DNA of 64,000 nucleotides from SAR324 cluster bacterium REDSEA-S27_B3. GTDB taxonomy: Bacteria; SAR324; NAC60-12. Below are positions 17,591-26,502 of the stretch, piece by piece (within the stretch, counting starts at the first letter, position 1; every line of letters starts with the position of its first letter). Where the stretch lies: positions 1 to 64,000 of the forward strand of contig LUQO01000047.1 of assembly GCA_001627865.1 (NCBI GenBank), in the 5' to 3' direction. The position numbers were made by a program, and so were the translations under genes. Below the pieces are notes generated by a model. It saw nothing but the letters and a program-made list of their open reading frames with translations, was not told the origin of the DNA and searched no databases.

Positions 17591-18877
17591 ATGAGTTCAT
17601 CTGAACGTATAAGAATATTGTTTTGTGATCACTTGGGTTTAGCTCGTGGAAAGTATTTACCGGCATGGCATGCTGAATCCGGAAAAGCCAGATTTTGCGT
17701 GGGCACGTATGCATTGACCTATAGCAAAGATTTGATACCTGCAACCGGCTCGAAAATGCTGGAAGGACTTCCGGATTTTGAAGCAGTTTTTGATTATGCC
17801 CAGGCAAGACCAGGCTGGGAGGAAAACACAAAAGTAGTTATACCTGACCTTGAAATGGATGGAAAACCGCTTGCTCTTTGCGGGCGTCAGCTTCTGAAAA
17901 AAAGCATAAACGACTGGAGCGCAAAAGGTTTGAAAGTACAAATAGGCATTGAGTTGGAAGCATACATTATGCAGAAAGACAGTGAGGGGAAATGGGAGCC
18001 TTATGACACACCTGGAGCCTACGTTTACGGTACAGGAAAGGCGGTTGATCCAGCCGGATTGATTGATCAAATCTGGGAATATGCCGCACAATGCAACCTG
18101 CCTGTTGAGTCCATCAACTCCGAATTTGACTCTCCGCAATTTGAATTCACACTGCGCTATGCCGACGCGATGACCGCAATTGATGATATTTTTCTGTTCA
18201 AGACAATGGCTAAGGAAATTGTGGCAAGTCAAGGTTACTTGTTGAGTTTCATGCCAAAACCTCTCTCAGACCGTGGGGGTAATGGGTTTCATGTAAATAT
18301 CAGTTTGCTTGATGATAAAGGAGAAAACGTGCTCAATGCAGGCGATTCCAAACAAGTACTGTCCGAAATCGGTCAGCAATGCGTGGCGGGACTCATTAAT
18401 CACCACCCCGGAATGTCCGCTTTACTGGCTCCAACCGTTAATTCTTATAAACGCCTGCAGCCCGCAAGCTTGTCAGGATTCTGGGCCAATTGGGGATATG
18501 ATCATCGTGGTGTGACAATCAGAATCCCTGGTGAACGAGGACCCGGCTTGCGCATAGAGCATCGAACAGCTGACTGTGCATCCAATCCGTATGTGGCAAC
18601 AGCAGCAGTCCTGCAGGCAGCCAGACTTGGTGTAGAAAATAACTATGAGCTTCCACCAGAAGAAACGCAGGACTGCTTCGAAAACGTCAGCACGGAAATA
18701 TGTGTTCCCGCGAACCTGGAAGCAGCCCTTGACGCGTTGGAAGCAGACAAAGTTCTGATTGACTCCTTAAATCCTGAGCTGATAGCAAATTTCTGTGACA
18801 TTAAGCGCAAAGAATGGGAAAACTACAAAGTTCACACCACTGACTGGGAGTTATCCAATTATCTGGAATTTGTCTGA
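17591..18877 (+). CDS. Glutamine-synthetase-like gamma-glutamyl amine ligase
   Basis: 428 residues, with AAAGGAGG placed ideally before the ATG. It keeps GS landmarks: FCDHLGLARGKYLP at the N-terminus, metal-binding E121/E123 in GIELEAYI, GGNGFHVNISL (229-239; compare the NGSGMH motif of GS) and RIEHRTAD near 321 with SNPYVATAAV. Sequence and length differ from housekeeping GlnA. Such relatives attach glutamate to amines: PuuA to putrescine, IpuC to isopropylamine, AtdA1/TdnQ to aniline. It sits between a P450 and an HpaE-like dehydrogenase, and the island also encodes an amidotransferase-like protein (4040-4747) as in aniline clusters. Gamma-glutamylation of an amine substrate is therefore the favoured role. 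Confidence 0.87.
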   Translation: MSSSERIRILFCDHLGLARGKYLPAWHAESGKARFCVGTYALTYSKDLIPATGSKMLEGLPDFEAVFDYAQARPGWEENTKVVIPDLEMDGKPLALCGRQLLKKSINDWSAKGLKVQIGIELEAYIMQKDSEGKWEPYDTPGAYVYGTGKAVDPAGLIDQIWEYAAQCNLPVESINSEFDSPQFEFTLRYADAMTAIDDIFLFKTMAKEIVASQGYLLSFMPKPLSDRGGNGFHVNISLLDDKGENVLNAGDSKQVLSEIGQQCVAGLINHHPGMSALLAPTVNSYKRLQPASLSGFWANWGYDHRGVTIRIPGERGPGLRIEHRTADCASNPYVATAAVLQAARLGVENNYELPPEETQDCFENVSTEICVPANLEAALDALEADKVLIDSLNPELIANFCDIKRKEWENYKVHTTDWELSNYLEFV

Positions 18878-18904
18878 TCATATCACAATTTCTTTAACCA
18901 CATA

Positions 18905-20377
18905 ATGAGTCAAACCTCCTCTCGCTTTGAAGTCGGCGGAATTTCCGTTTCCCCGGATCATTATATCAACGGCAAACGGGTTTCTTCCCCACAAACTTTT
19001 GAAGACCGCTCTCCCCTGGACTGGTCTCTACTGCTGGGAGAAATGGCACGTGGAGACCATGACACTGCCAGACAAGCCGTAGATGCCGCTTATGAAGCAT
19101 TTTCTGGATGGGCTGAACTCAAACCAGCACAGCGGGCTGAATACATGCATCGGCTGGCAGAATTAATTGACGCCAAATCAGCTGATATTGCCAGGGTTGA
19201 ATGCCTTGATATGGCAATGCTACAGGAAAGCCTTGAACTGCGTGTAATTCCCCGTGGAGCAAGGAATTTTCGCGCTTATGCTGATCTTGCTGTTAAACAT
19301 GAAGAGCGTGTCTGGAGTTCCAATAACACCGACAACAGAGTTATCCGGATGCCCTCTGGAGTTTCCGTGATCATAACTCCTTGGAACGCACCGTTTATGC
19401 TTTCCACCTGGAAATGTGCTCCGGCTCTTGCCGCAGGAAACACAGTTATTCTTAAACCGGCCGAATGGTCACCTCTGACTGCTTCAATTTTTGCCGACTT
19501 GATTGATGAAGCCGGTTTTCCTCCGGGAGTGTTCAATATTGTTCAGGGCTACGGAGAAGAAGTTGGAGACTCACTGGTGAAGGATCCCCGTGTGCGCCGC
19601 ATTTCCTTTACAGGTTCCCCGGAAACGGGAAAAATAATCGGTGCTGCCGCCGCTGAAAACCTTGTTCCCTTTACAGCCGAATTGGGCGGCAAAAGCCCTT
19701 TGATTGTTTTTGCTGATGCCGATGTTGATGCAGCTGCCAGGAAAACCGCAGGTCAATATGATGATTCAGGACAAGTTTGCATGGCTGGAACACGTTTGCT
19801 GGTAGAAGAAAGTATCCAAGATGAATTTCTGGAAAAATTCTTGAATTACACCTCAGAGCATGTACTTGGAGACAGCCGAAATCCGGAAACAACAATTTCT
19901 CCAATGATTCATCCGGAACATTTACAAAGTGTAGATGGTTTCGTGCAACGTGCTGTTGCAGACGGAAACCGTGTTGTCACAGGCGGAAAAATCTGGAAAG
20001 AGGACGGTCTGTGGTACGAGCCGACCTTGATTGAGCCACGATCAAATGATGTTGAAATAGTGCAAAAAGAAGTTTTCGGTCCGGTGCTTACTTTACAGAC
20101 TTTCGCTGATGAAAAAGAAGCTGTCGAATTAGCCAACAGCACTGAATACGGACTGGCCGGAATGATTTATACGAAAGATGCGGAATTGGCAAACCGTGTG
20201 GGTCGGGCGGTGCGTGCCGGAACAGTATGGGTGAATTGCTTTTTGATCCGGGATTTAACCGCACCATTCGGAGGTACAGGCATCAGCGGAATTGGACGTG
20301 AAGGAGGGGATTACGCGCTGGATTTCCACAGTGATCTCAAAACCTTACAGATACTACAATCTTCTCTGAATGATTAA
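18905..20377 (+). CDS. hpaE: NAD(P)-dependent aldehyde dehydrogenase, HpaE-like
   Basis: 490 residues, full ALDH length. ITPWNAPFMLSTWKCAPALAA and LKPAEWSPLTA are coenzyme-binding motifs, FTGSPETGK is the Rossmann turn and ELGGKSP supplies the general-base Glu. The nucleophile is the Cys in SGQVCMAGTR. The C-terminal string RDLTAPFGGTGISGIGREGG strongly resembles HpaE, 5-carboxymethyl-2-hydroxymuconate semialdehyde dehydrogenase, which oxidises the HpaD ring-opening product. It lies 27 bp after the GS-like gene in the same operon. Other muconic-semialdehyde or betaine-aldehyde-type substrates remain possible. Confidence 0.88.
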   Translation: MSQTSSRFEVGGISVSPDHYINGKRVSSPQTFEDRSPLDWSLLLGEMARGDHDTARQAVDAAYEAFSGWAELKPAQRAEYMHRLAELIDAKSADIARVECLDMAMLQESLELRVIPRGARNFRAYADLAVKHEERVWSSNNTDNRVIRMPSGVSVIITPWNAPFMLSTWKCAPALAAGNTVILKPAEWSPLTASIFADLIDEAGFPPGVFNIVQGYGEEVGDSLVKDPRVRRISFTGSPETGKIIGAAAAENLVPFTAELGGKSPLIVFADADVDAAARKTAGQYDDSGQVCMAGTRLLVEESIQDEFLEKFLNYTSEHVLGDSRNPETTISPMIHPEHLQSVDGFVQRAVADGNRVVTGGKIWKEDGLWYEPTLIEPRSNDVEIVQKEVFGPVLTLQTFADEKEAVELANSTEYGLAGMIYTKDAELANRVGRAVRAGTVWVNCFLIRDLTAPFGGTGISGIGREGGDYALDFHSDLKTLQILQSSLND

Positions 20378-20451
20378 GACAACATTGCATCAATTCAGCA
20401 CCCAACCTGATTACTGAATTAATTCAAGACATATATACCAATCACGCTGGG

Positions 20452-21318
20452 TTATTGCTCAAGCTGGCTTTTGTAGTGCTTTGCCCCCTGCCCCTTAGGA
20501 ACACGTTTGCCTCGAAACTCCCAGTCTCCACCCATTGCGGTGGATATAACTTCCTCTGAACTGCTCGGCTGCGCTCCCACATCTTCCCTGATGGGAGTCG
20601 TACCATGTACTATTGTGTTTCTGAGTGTGCCTAATCCTTCGACTTTTACTTCAACCACATCTCCAGGCTTCACCGGACGACTGTTTGCAGGAGTTCCCGA
20701 AAGCAGAATATCTCCGGGTTCCAAAGTGATATTCCGGGCAATGTCTGCCACAAGATAGTGCATGTTCCACTGCATTTCATCGGTATTGCCGTCCTGGGCG
20801 ATTTTTCCGTTAACCAGTGTACGAATCTGTTTTCCCCTGAAATCCCAGTCTGTAACTAAAGCAGGTCCAACCGGGCACAACGTATCAGAGCCTTTTACGC
20901 GCAGCATTGATCCCGCGTCGGTGTCCCGAAAATCATGTAGACCATAATCATTGGCCACAGAATATCCCGCGATGTAGTCACCAGCCTGGTCAGGTGCAAT
21001 ATTCCTGCAGTAACGTCCGATCACAATTGCGATTTCTCCTTCGTAGTTCAGCCACTCACAGCGCTCCGGCCTGACAATATCAGCGCCGTGTCCACATAAG
21101 GCCGTTAGCGGTTTGTGAAAATAAGTTGGCGCGGGAGGGAGTTTGGTCATAAATTCATTAACACGGCTCTTGTAGTTCAAATGTACACATACAATTTTAC
21201 GTGGTTCAGATGGCGCAAGGTGTATTGCATCATCAGCCGAAATACGGCGTCCGTCATTAGCAACAAGTTCCTCTCCTTCTCTGTTTACAACAGTAGGATA
21301 TCCCAGGAGAAGTTCAAT
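20452..21318 (-). CDS. Fumarylacetoacetate-hydrolase-fold enzyme, HpaG-like isomerase/decarboxylase
   Basis: The core FAH fold is clear: KIVCVHLNY, the metal-binding glutamates in NYEGEIAIVIGR, GYSVANDYGLHDFR, and LEPGDILLSGTP with a GDVVEVKVEGLG C-terminus. HpaG enzymes of this type isomerise and decarboxylate the homoprotocatechuate intermediate. The only usual start codon is TTG at 21180, but this lies inside the conserved KIVCVHLNY motif. The conserved reading continues upstream through PTVVNREGEELVANDGRR to about 21303. The stop at 21391-21393 is the only upstream limit, and there is no ATG, GTG or TTG between. An ATT at 21318 is used here as the most likely 5' limit. The 5' end touches the divergent gene starting at 21317. 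A sequencing error or rare start codon could explain this. Confidence 0.75.
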   Translation of the reverse strand: MELLLGYPTVVNREGEELVANDGRRISADDAIHLAPSEPRKIVCVHLNYKSRVNEFMTKLPPAPTYFHKPLTALCGHGADIVRPERCEWLNYEGEIAIVIGRYCRNIAPDQAGDYIAGYSVANDYGLHDFRDTDAGSMLRVKGSDTLCPVGPALVTDWDFRGKQIRTLVNGKIAQDGNTDEMQWNMHYLVADIARNITLEPGDILLSGTPANSRPVKPGDVVEVKVEGLGTLRNTIVHGTTPIREDVGAQPSSSEEVISTAMGGDWEFRGKRVPKGQGAKHYKSQLEQ

Positions 21319-22126
21319 GAATTTAAAAGGATTTATGTTTCCACGTACATCCTCCGGACAGGCCTCAATTTTACCACAAACCCCCTGGCATTATTCCGGA
21401 ACAATGCTGACTCTGGAATACCGAACAGATCCTGAGGCAGTGGCAGAACTGCTTCCAGATAATATTCAGCCTGCAGATGAAGATCCGGGAGCAGTTGCAG
21501 TGCTCTGGGCCGACTGGCAAAGCTGTTCCGATTCTTTTGAAGAACTGCTTGATCCGGTTAGGTCCCAATACATGGAAGCCTTTGTTGTGGTGCGCTGCAA
21601 ATACCGCGGACAGCATTATTCCCGCTGTGTTTACATTTGGGTGGATCGTGATTACGCGATGGTACGCGGACATCATCAAGGCTACCCAAAGAAACTGGCT
21701 GATATCTACATGACACGTCCTGTTACAACAGGTCACGCCGGACCGCGACTTGAAGCAAGAGGACGATTTGGCGCGACCATCGCGGCTTATGGCCGACGCC
21801 TTATTCAAGCCAAGTTTGAGATTACAGAGCCCTGCGAGGGCGCTGGATTTGTGAACTCACTGCCAATGCTGCACAGCCGTCTTATGCCTGCAATTGAAGG
21901 AGACGGCACAGACAGCCTTAATGAACTGGTCACAATGTCCGCCTATCAGAGTGAAATCGGCCGCTCATTTACAGGAAACTTTGAAATTGAATTATTCGAT
22001 TCACCAACCGAAGAACTAACCAGGCTACAGCCAAAGGAACTGATCGCGGGCTACTGGCGGGAACTTTCATTTTCATGGAAATCCGGAACAACGCTTTCGC
22101 GTACTAACCTTCAGGAAATCAGCTGA
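21317..22126 (+). CDS. Acetoacetate decarboxylase family protein
   Basis: 269 residues. The opening GFMFPRTSSGQASILP with PPWHYSG-like QTPWHYSG is typical of ADC-family proteins. The active-site segment HHQGYPKKLADI holds K125 and K126, matching the Schiff-base lysine and its pKa-lowering neighbour in acetoacetate decarboxylase. It probably decarboxylates, or carries out related imine chemistry on, a beta-keto acid from the pathway. AGGAG (21304-21308) sits well before the ATG. The next gene, a MarR regulator, begins 5 bp after the stop, so the two are co-transcribed. Specificity is not predictable. Confidence 0.85.
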   Translation: MNLKGFMFPRTSSGQASILPQTPWHYSGTMLTLEYRTDPEAVAELLPDNIQPADEDPGAVAVLWADWQSCSDSFEELLDPVRSQYMEAFVVVRCKYRGQHYSRCVYIWVDRDYAMVRGHHQGYPKKLADIYMTRPVTTGHAGPRLEARGRFGATIAAYGRRLIQAKFEITEPCEGAGFVNSLPMLHSRLMPAIEGDGTDSLNELVTMSAYQSEIGRSFTGNFEIELFDSPTEELTRLQPKELIAGYWRELSFSWKSGTTLSRTNLQEIS

Positions 22127-22131
22127 ACAAT

Positions 22132-22635
22132 ATGACCACAAAAACTTCAATCACACCCGCGGAAAAAGATGCTCATCGGAAAGTCAGGCCACTTGATTTA
22201 GACCTGCGATCTATGGATGCGGTTGGTAATATATTCCGTGTGGCCAACAATTTTCGTGTTCAAGCGGAGAGGTCATTGCTGCAAAAACACAATCTTTCTT
22301 TTACAGGATTCACAGTAATGTGGGTGCTTTGGGTCTGGGGCACAAAAGAATCCTATCAACTTGCACAGGATGCAGCACTTTCAAAAAGTAATTTAACAGG
22401 TGTGCTGAAAACATTATACAGACACGGATTTGTTGAACGGAGTGCTCATCCGCGGGACAGACGCCGTTTGATTATTTCTGCCACTCCGACAGGATTGGCG
22501 CTTATGGAGGAGCTATTCCCTCAATTCAACAGACTTGAAAAGGCTGCCACCAAAGATTTGACAGGACAGGAAAAAGCTTCTTTAATTCGTAATTTACGGG
22601 TGATGTTGAATACTCTGGAAAAACAGACGGGGTGA
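22132..22635 (+). CDS. MarR-family transcriptional regulator (candidate regulator of the island)
   Basis: 167 residues with a MarR winged helix. The recognition-helix region is YQLAQDAALSKSNLTGVLKTL, followed by the wing HPRDRRRLIISAT and C-terminal dimerisation helices. MarR proteins bind 16-20-bp palindromes as dimers and are released by aromatic ligands; HpaR, regulator of the homoprotocatechuate pathway, is a member. It is encoded 5 bp after the ADC-family gene and is the only DNA-binding regulator in the island. It is the best candidate for binding the palindromes at 5687-5706 and 16164-16181. That link is inference. Confidence 0.9.
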   Translation: MTTKTSITPAEKDAHRKVRPLDLDLRSMDAVGNIFRVANNFRVQAERSLLQKHNLSFTGFTVMWVLWVWGTKESYQLAQDAALSKSNLTGVLKTLYRHGFVERSAHPRDRRRLIISATPTGLALMEELFPQFNRLEKAATKDLTGQEKASLIRNLRVMLNTLEKQTG

Positions 22636-22670
22636 TTATTGATGGGAAAATATTAAACTAAATTTCGCTA

Positions 22671-23777
22671 TTATATTCTTTCAATTACTGTAAAAGCATG
22701 CACATAATCCATCCGATGTTCTTCGGGTGACTCCTGCACCTGATGCTGGTAAGTCTGGTAGTAATCACTAATAATCTGCTTACGTTCCTCCAATGGACGT
22801 TCAGAATCAAGCGCACCAAAAAAAATACTTTCATTCCAGCTCCTGATTGTTGGAATGTATTCTCCCGCAAAACGCTTTGAATCCTGGTGATCCTTGAAAG
22901 ATTCAGCAAAAGGACAGGGAGTAACATGAGTCTCAATTTGCTTGAGTCTTAAGCCTGCCTGATAAACGGGGTTGGAAGGATTCTGCAAAGGCGCACTGAA
23001 TTCTTCCACAGTATTGTAATACTGAGGCAGTGTCATTCTCCTGAATTCCTGCTGGTTGATTCGGCCTTTTTCCAAAAAATCACTCCATATTTGAGCAAAG
23101 TTATTAAACATGTTTACTCCGGTGGTGTTGCCCAGGTATTTGCCGTTTTGATCACGACAGAAATTGAGAAACACCAGCTGCCCCCCTGACTTCAATTCGC
23201 GGGCACGGTGCAGCAGAATTGTTTCCCAGTCTTTTTTACCTTGTTCTGCAAATTGAAGATACTCCTCTCCCTCTGCACCAACCATGTGGACATGTTGACT
23301 CAGATCACATGGTTTTTGGCTAAGCCAGTGCATTGCAGTGGCAGAAAAACCAAAGTCCAGACTGTTGTCCGGAAGTATTTGTTTATAAAAAGAATTCGCA
23401 GAAAAAAATGGATAAACGTTTTCAGCGGTTTCAAGGTAACTGGGGAAATGACCTAAACCCAGGACAGTCTGTACGAGACTGTTGAAATCGTTTTTTGGCT
23501 GATCAACATATACAATGTTGATGTCCAGCTGAGGCGACTTTTTCCTGAGTGAATTGATGAAGTTTTCAACGAGTTTGAGTGAAGTACCGCCATCAGCTGT
23601 TCCCATGTCAGCAAAAGTAAAATCTGACTGATCTTCAGGAATTGACATAGAATTGAGGGCATCAATCACAAGCGGTGCAGCTTTGTTAATTACATCTTCT
23701 GCTCCCCTTGTGGCAAGTGAATAAACTCCACCCCCTGACATGGTAATATTCTGGAGAGATTCGGATTTAGCGGACAT
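22671..23777 (-). CDS. SABATH-family SAM-dependent carboxyl methyltransferase
   Basis: 368 residues matching the plant salicylate/jasmonate methyltransferase family throughout. The opening MSGGGVYSLATRG parallels MxGGxGxxSYAxNS. FADMGTADGGTSL is the SAM-binding loop and DQPKNDFNSLVQ the acidic SAM motif. SANSFYKQILPDNSLDF followed by SATAMHWLSQKP is the diagnostic substrate-pocket region. The family forms methyl esters of small carboxylic acids; bacterial members are much less common than plant ones. It is the last gene of the TRAP operon, 35 bp after DctM, which suggests it methylates the imported acid or a product of it. Substrate unknown. Confidence 0.86.
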   Translation of the reverse strand: MSAKSESLQNITMSGGGVYSLATRGAEDVINKAAPLVIDALNSMSIPEDQSDFTFADMGTADGGTSLKLVENFINSLRKKSPQLDINIVYVDQPKNDFNSLVQTVLGLGHFPSYLETAENVYPFFSANSFYKQILPDNSLDFGFSATAMHWLSQKPCDLSQHVHMVGAEGEEYLQFAEQGKKDWETILLHRARELKSGGQLVFLNFCRDQNGKYLGNTTGVNMFNNFAQIWSDFLEKGRINQQEFRRMTLPQYYNTVEEFSAPLQNPSNPVYQAGLRLKQIETHVTPCPFAESFKDHQDSKRFAGEYIPTIRSWNESIFFGALDSERPLEERKQIISDYYQTYQHQVQESPEEHRMDYVHAFTVIERI

Positions 23778-23812
23778 CAGTAAATCCAGAAGAAGGACAT
23801 TTCAATGGGGGA

Positions 23813-26479
23813 TTAAAAGAATAAAGATATATCTTCATGAGAGGATTTGCACGCGGAAACTGCTAATGCCTGCTCCTTGTTAAGCTTTCTCTGCAGTCTT
23901 AGTCCAATTGAATCCCTTAAAAGATTGTCATAATCAGCCAGTGGCCGAGCAAGTTCATTTGCCGCACGCTTTCTCCATTCAATTTCCTCAAAAAATACAG
24001 ACATTCCTTTTTCCCATTGCTTAAGCGCTTTTTCCGGCTTTGGTTTCTTGCCTTTCAAAGCTCTACGGACCTTGGAAATTTTTGATTTTATCGGACTTGA
24101 TCCCGCAATATTACCCAGGCTTTTTCCAATTTCCTTGATCATTTTCATAGCATTTTCGGGTTCATTTTCTTCAACAATTAATTTGATTGATTTTAGTTGA
24201 TCCTCCATCTCTAACAGTATTGGTGTATCATTTAGAATCGCACTTAACTGGACCAGAGGTTCGTAAGCGCTATCAGAGTTTCTGCGGTATTTTTGACGGG
24301 CTGTGCGTGCCGTTTTGTTCAGCTGTTCAAATTTTTCTCGTTCAGATTTCCATTGTGAAGGGATGTCCTCATCAAGTTGATTTTTTATCTCATTTAAAGT
24401 TTCAATACTTTCCTTTATCCTATTAATTTCAAGAGTGTCAACAGTACCCTCATTTCTTTCCAAAAGAGTTTTATTTTGTTTTAATTTATGGATATCGGCA
24501 TCAACTTTTCTAATCTCAGATTCTATTCTTCTTACTTTATGGTGAAGTTCCGCATATTCTTCAATGAATTGCTTTAATTGGCTTTCACTCTGATGTACGT
24601 CATCAACAAGAGCAAAAGTAGCCAGAACCTGCTGTTGTGAAGTTTTAAGGGCTTTCCTGTATTTTTCCGGAAGATATTCAATATTTGCCTGACTGAATGT
24701 CTCAACACCAGCACGGATAGCCGGTTGCTGATTCGCATAAAATTCAAAATTTATCTCTTCAATACATTTTTGAAGCTTTGGATTAATAGGTGGCGGTGCA
24801 TTATCTGAAGTCAGGTAAGCCCTGTTAGGCAGATAATTGACCAATGGCGGGAAATATCCGGCGATTGCCAGACCGGCAAGCTGCAAAATAATGAAGGCTA
24901 CTACTCCACGATAAATATGCAGAGTCTTCACATCAGGAGGTGCTACTCCTCTTAAATAAAACAACGCAAATCCAAAAGGAGGAGTCAGAAAAGAAGTTTG
25001 CAGGTTTATGCCAATCATTACGCCAAGCCAGACAGCAGTAATGTTGGCAGATGGATCGGCCAGAAGAATTGGCGCCACCAATGGAACAACAACAACCGCA
25101 ATTTCAATAAAATCAAGAAAAAACCCCAGCAAAAAGATTACTGCCATCACAACCATGAATTGCGCCCAGAATCCGCCTGGAATACCAGTCAGGAATTCCT
25201 TTACCAGTTCTTCTCCGCCAAATCCTCTGAAGGCGGAAGTTAGCATGGTTGCGCCAAGAAGTATGATGAAAACCATTGATGTGGTTTTAGATGTTTCCAG
25301 CATAACACCTCTAAGAGTATCTTCTATTCGGTAAGTCCTCCACCCGCTCCAAAAAACCGCAATCAATAGTCCAATTACACCAAGGGTCGCTATTATCATA
25401 GCTACCCCTTCTTCTGTATTTCTAATGTTTTTAATGTTCAACTGGTAAAAATTGAGAGTGATTAAAATCACTACAGTTGAAACAACTGCCAGTATACCAG
25501 GATAGAAGGAATTTTTTTGTCCCTCTGTAAGCCTGTAGCCTCCCATAATCATTGCACCAACAGCACCAATGGCACCTGCCTGATTGACCGTGGCAATTCC
25601 CATGATGATGGAACCCAAAACGGTAAAAATCAATGCCAATGGAGGTACCAGCGCCAAAATAACTTTCCAAATGAATTTTATACCGATTTTTCCTTCATAC
25701 GGAACAGGTGGCGCAGTTTCGGGCTTGAAAAATGCTGAGATTAGGATGTAAAGCATGTAAAGACCGACAAGAACTATCCCGGGGAGAAATGAGCCAACAA
25801 ACATTTCACCGGCGCTTGCTGAAGAAACTGAAAATTCGGAAGGCATCACAAATTCCCCTGTTGCCAGTTTGTAATCAGCAGTCCGCGAAGTATTAGCAAT
25901 ATCCGCGGCATTGGAAAGCTGGTCCGCCAGGATGATCAAGACAACTGAGGGTGGGATAATCTGACCCAGAGTTCCAGAAGCACATATGGTTCCGGTTGCC
26001 AAAGGTTTGGAATAATTGTGCTGCAGCATTGCCGGTAGCGAGATAAGTCCCATTGCTATTACAGTAGCGCCAACAATTCCTGTTGTAGCTGCGAGCAATG
26101 CTCCGACAAAAACTACAGTAATACCCAAACCGCCAGGAATTGGTCCAAACAATTGAGCCATTGTGACAAGCAGGTCCTCAGCAATTCTGGAACGCTGTAG
26201 CATAATGCCCATAAAAATAAAAAGTGGAATAGCAATTAGAGTATCTCGTTCTACATCCCAGTATAAACTGCGGAAATTGGTAACTCCCGCACTCAGCCAC
26301 TCAATCGGACCATCCTGAGCAAAATAGGCAGAGGCATTACCTTCAAAGATATAACCAGCGAGAGCGGCTAATCCGATACTCAGTATCGCCGACCCAGGCA
26401 GGGAGAAGGCAACAGGAAATCCTGAGGTGAGCGCCATCACCATCAAAAGTACTAGAACAAGAAGAAAAAAGACTTCCAT
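23813..26479 (-). CDS. dctM: TRAP transporter large permease (DctM) with a long coiled-coil C-terminal extension
   Basis: 888 residues, whereas ordinary DctM proteins have about 430 and larger ones about 600. Residues 1-555 form the ion-driven transport core with many membrane helices (FPVAFSLPGS, SGTLGQIIPPSVVLI, DFIEIAVVVVP, SFLTPPFGFALFYLRG), with an extra membrane stretch around 320-380. Residues 560-888 are hydrophilic, highly charged and rich in heptads (about 625-770), followed by a basic segment (KVRRALKGKKPKPEK). That tail has no recognised domain and may bind the small subunit, membrane or another partner. The gene follows dctQ by 23 bp. Confidence 0.88.
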   Translation of the reverse strand: MEVFFLLVLVLLMVMALTSGFPVAFSLPGSAILSIGLAALAGYIFEGNASAYFAQDGPIEWLSAGVTNFRSLYWDVERDTLIAIPLFIFMGIMLQRSRIAEDLLVTMAQLFGPIPGGLGITVVFVGALLAATTGIVGATVIAMGLISLPAMLQHNYSKPLATGTICASGTLGQIIPPSVVLIILADQLSNAADIANTSRTADYKLATGEFVMPSEFSVSSASAGEMFVGSFLPGIVLVGLYMLYILISAFFKPETAPPVPYEGKIGIKFIWKVILALVPPLALIFTVLGSIIMGIATVNQAGAIGAVGAMIMGGYRLTEGQKNSFYPGILAVVSTVVILITLNFYQLNIKNIRNTEEGVAMIIATLGVIGLLIAVFWSGWRTYRIEDTLRGVMLETSKTTSMVFIILLGATMLTSAFRGFGGEELVKEFLTGIPGGFWAQFMVVMAVIFLLGFFLDFIEIAVVVVPLVAPILLADPSANITAVWLGVMIGINLQTSFLTPPFGFALFYLRGVAPPDVKTLHIYRGVVAFIILQLAGLAIAGYFPPLVNYLPNRAYLTSDNAPPPINPKLQKCIEEINFEFYANQQPAIRAGVETFSQANIEYLPEKYRKALKTSQQQVLATFALVDDVHQSESQLKQFIEEYAELHHKVRRIESEIRKVDADIHKLKQNKTLLERNEGTVDTLEINRIKESIETLNEIKNQLDEDIPSQWKSEREKFEQLNKTARTARQKYRRNSDSAYEPLVQLSAILNDTPILLEMEDQLKSIKLIVEENEPENAMKMIKEIGKSLGNIAGSSPIKSKISKVRRALKGKKPKPEKALKQWEKGMSVFFEEIEWRKRAANELARPLADYDNLLRDSIGLRLQRKLNKEQALAVSACKSSHEDISLFF

Positions 26480-26502
26480 AAAAATTCAATGTATATAGTT
26501 AT

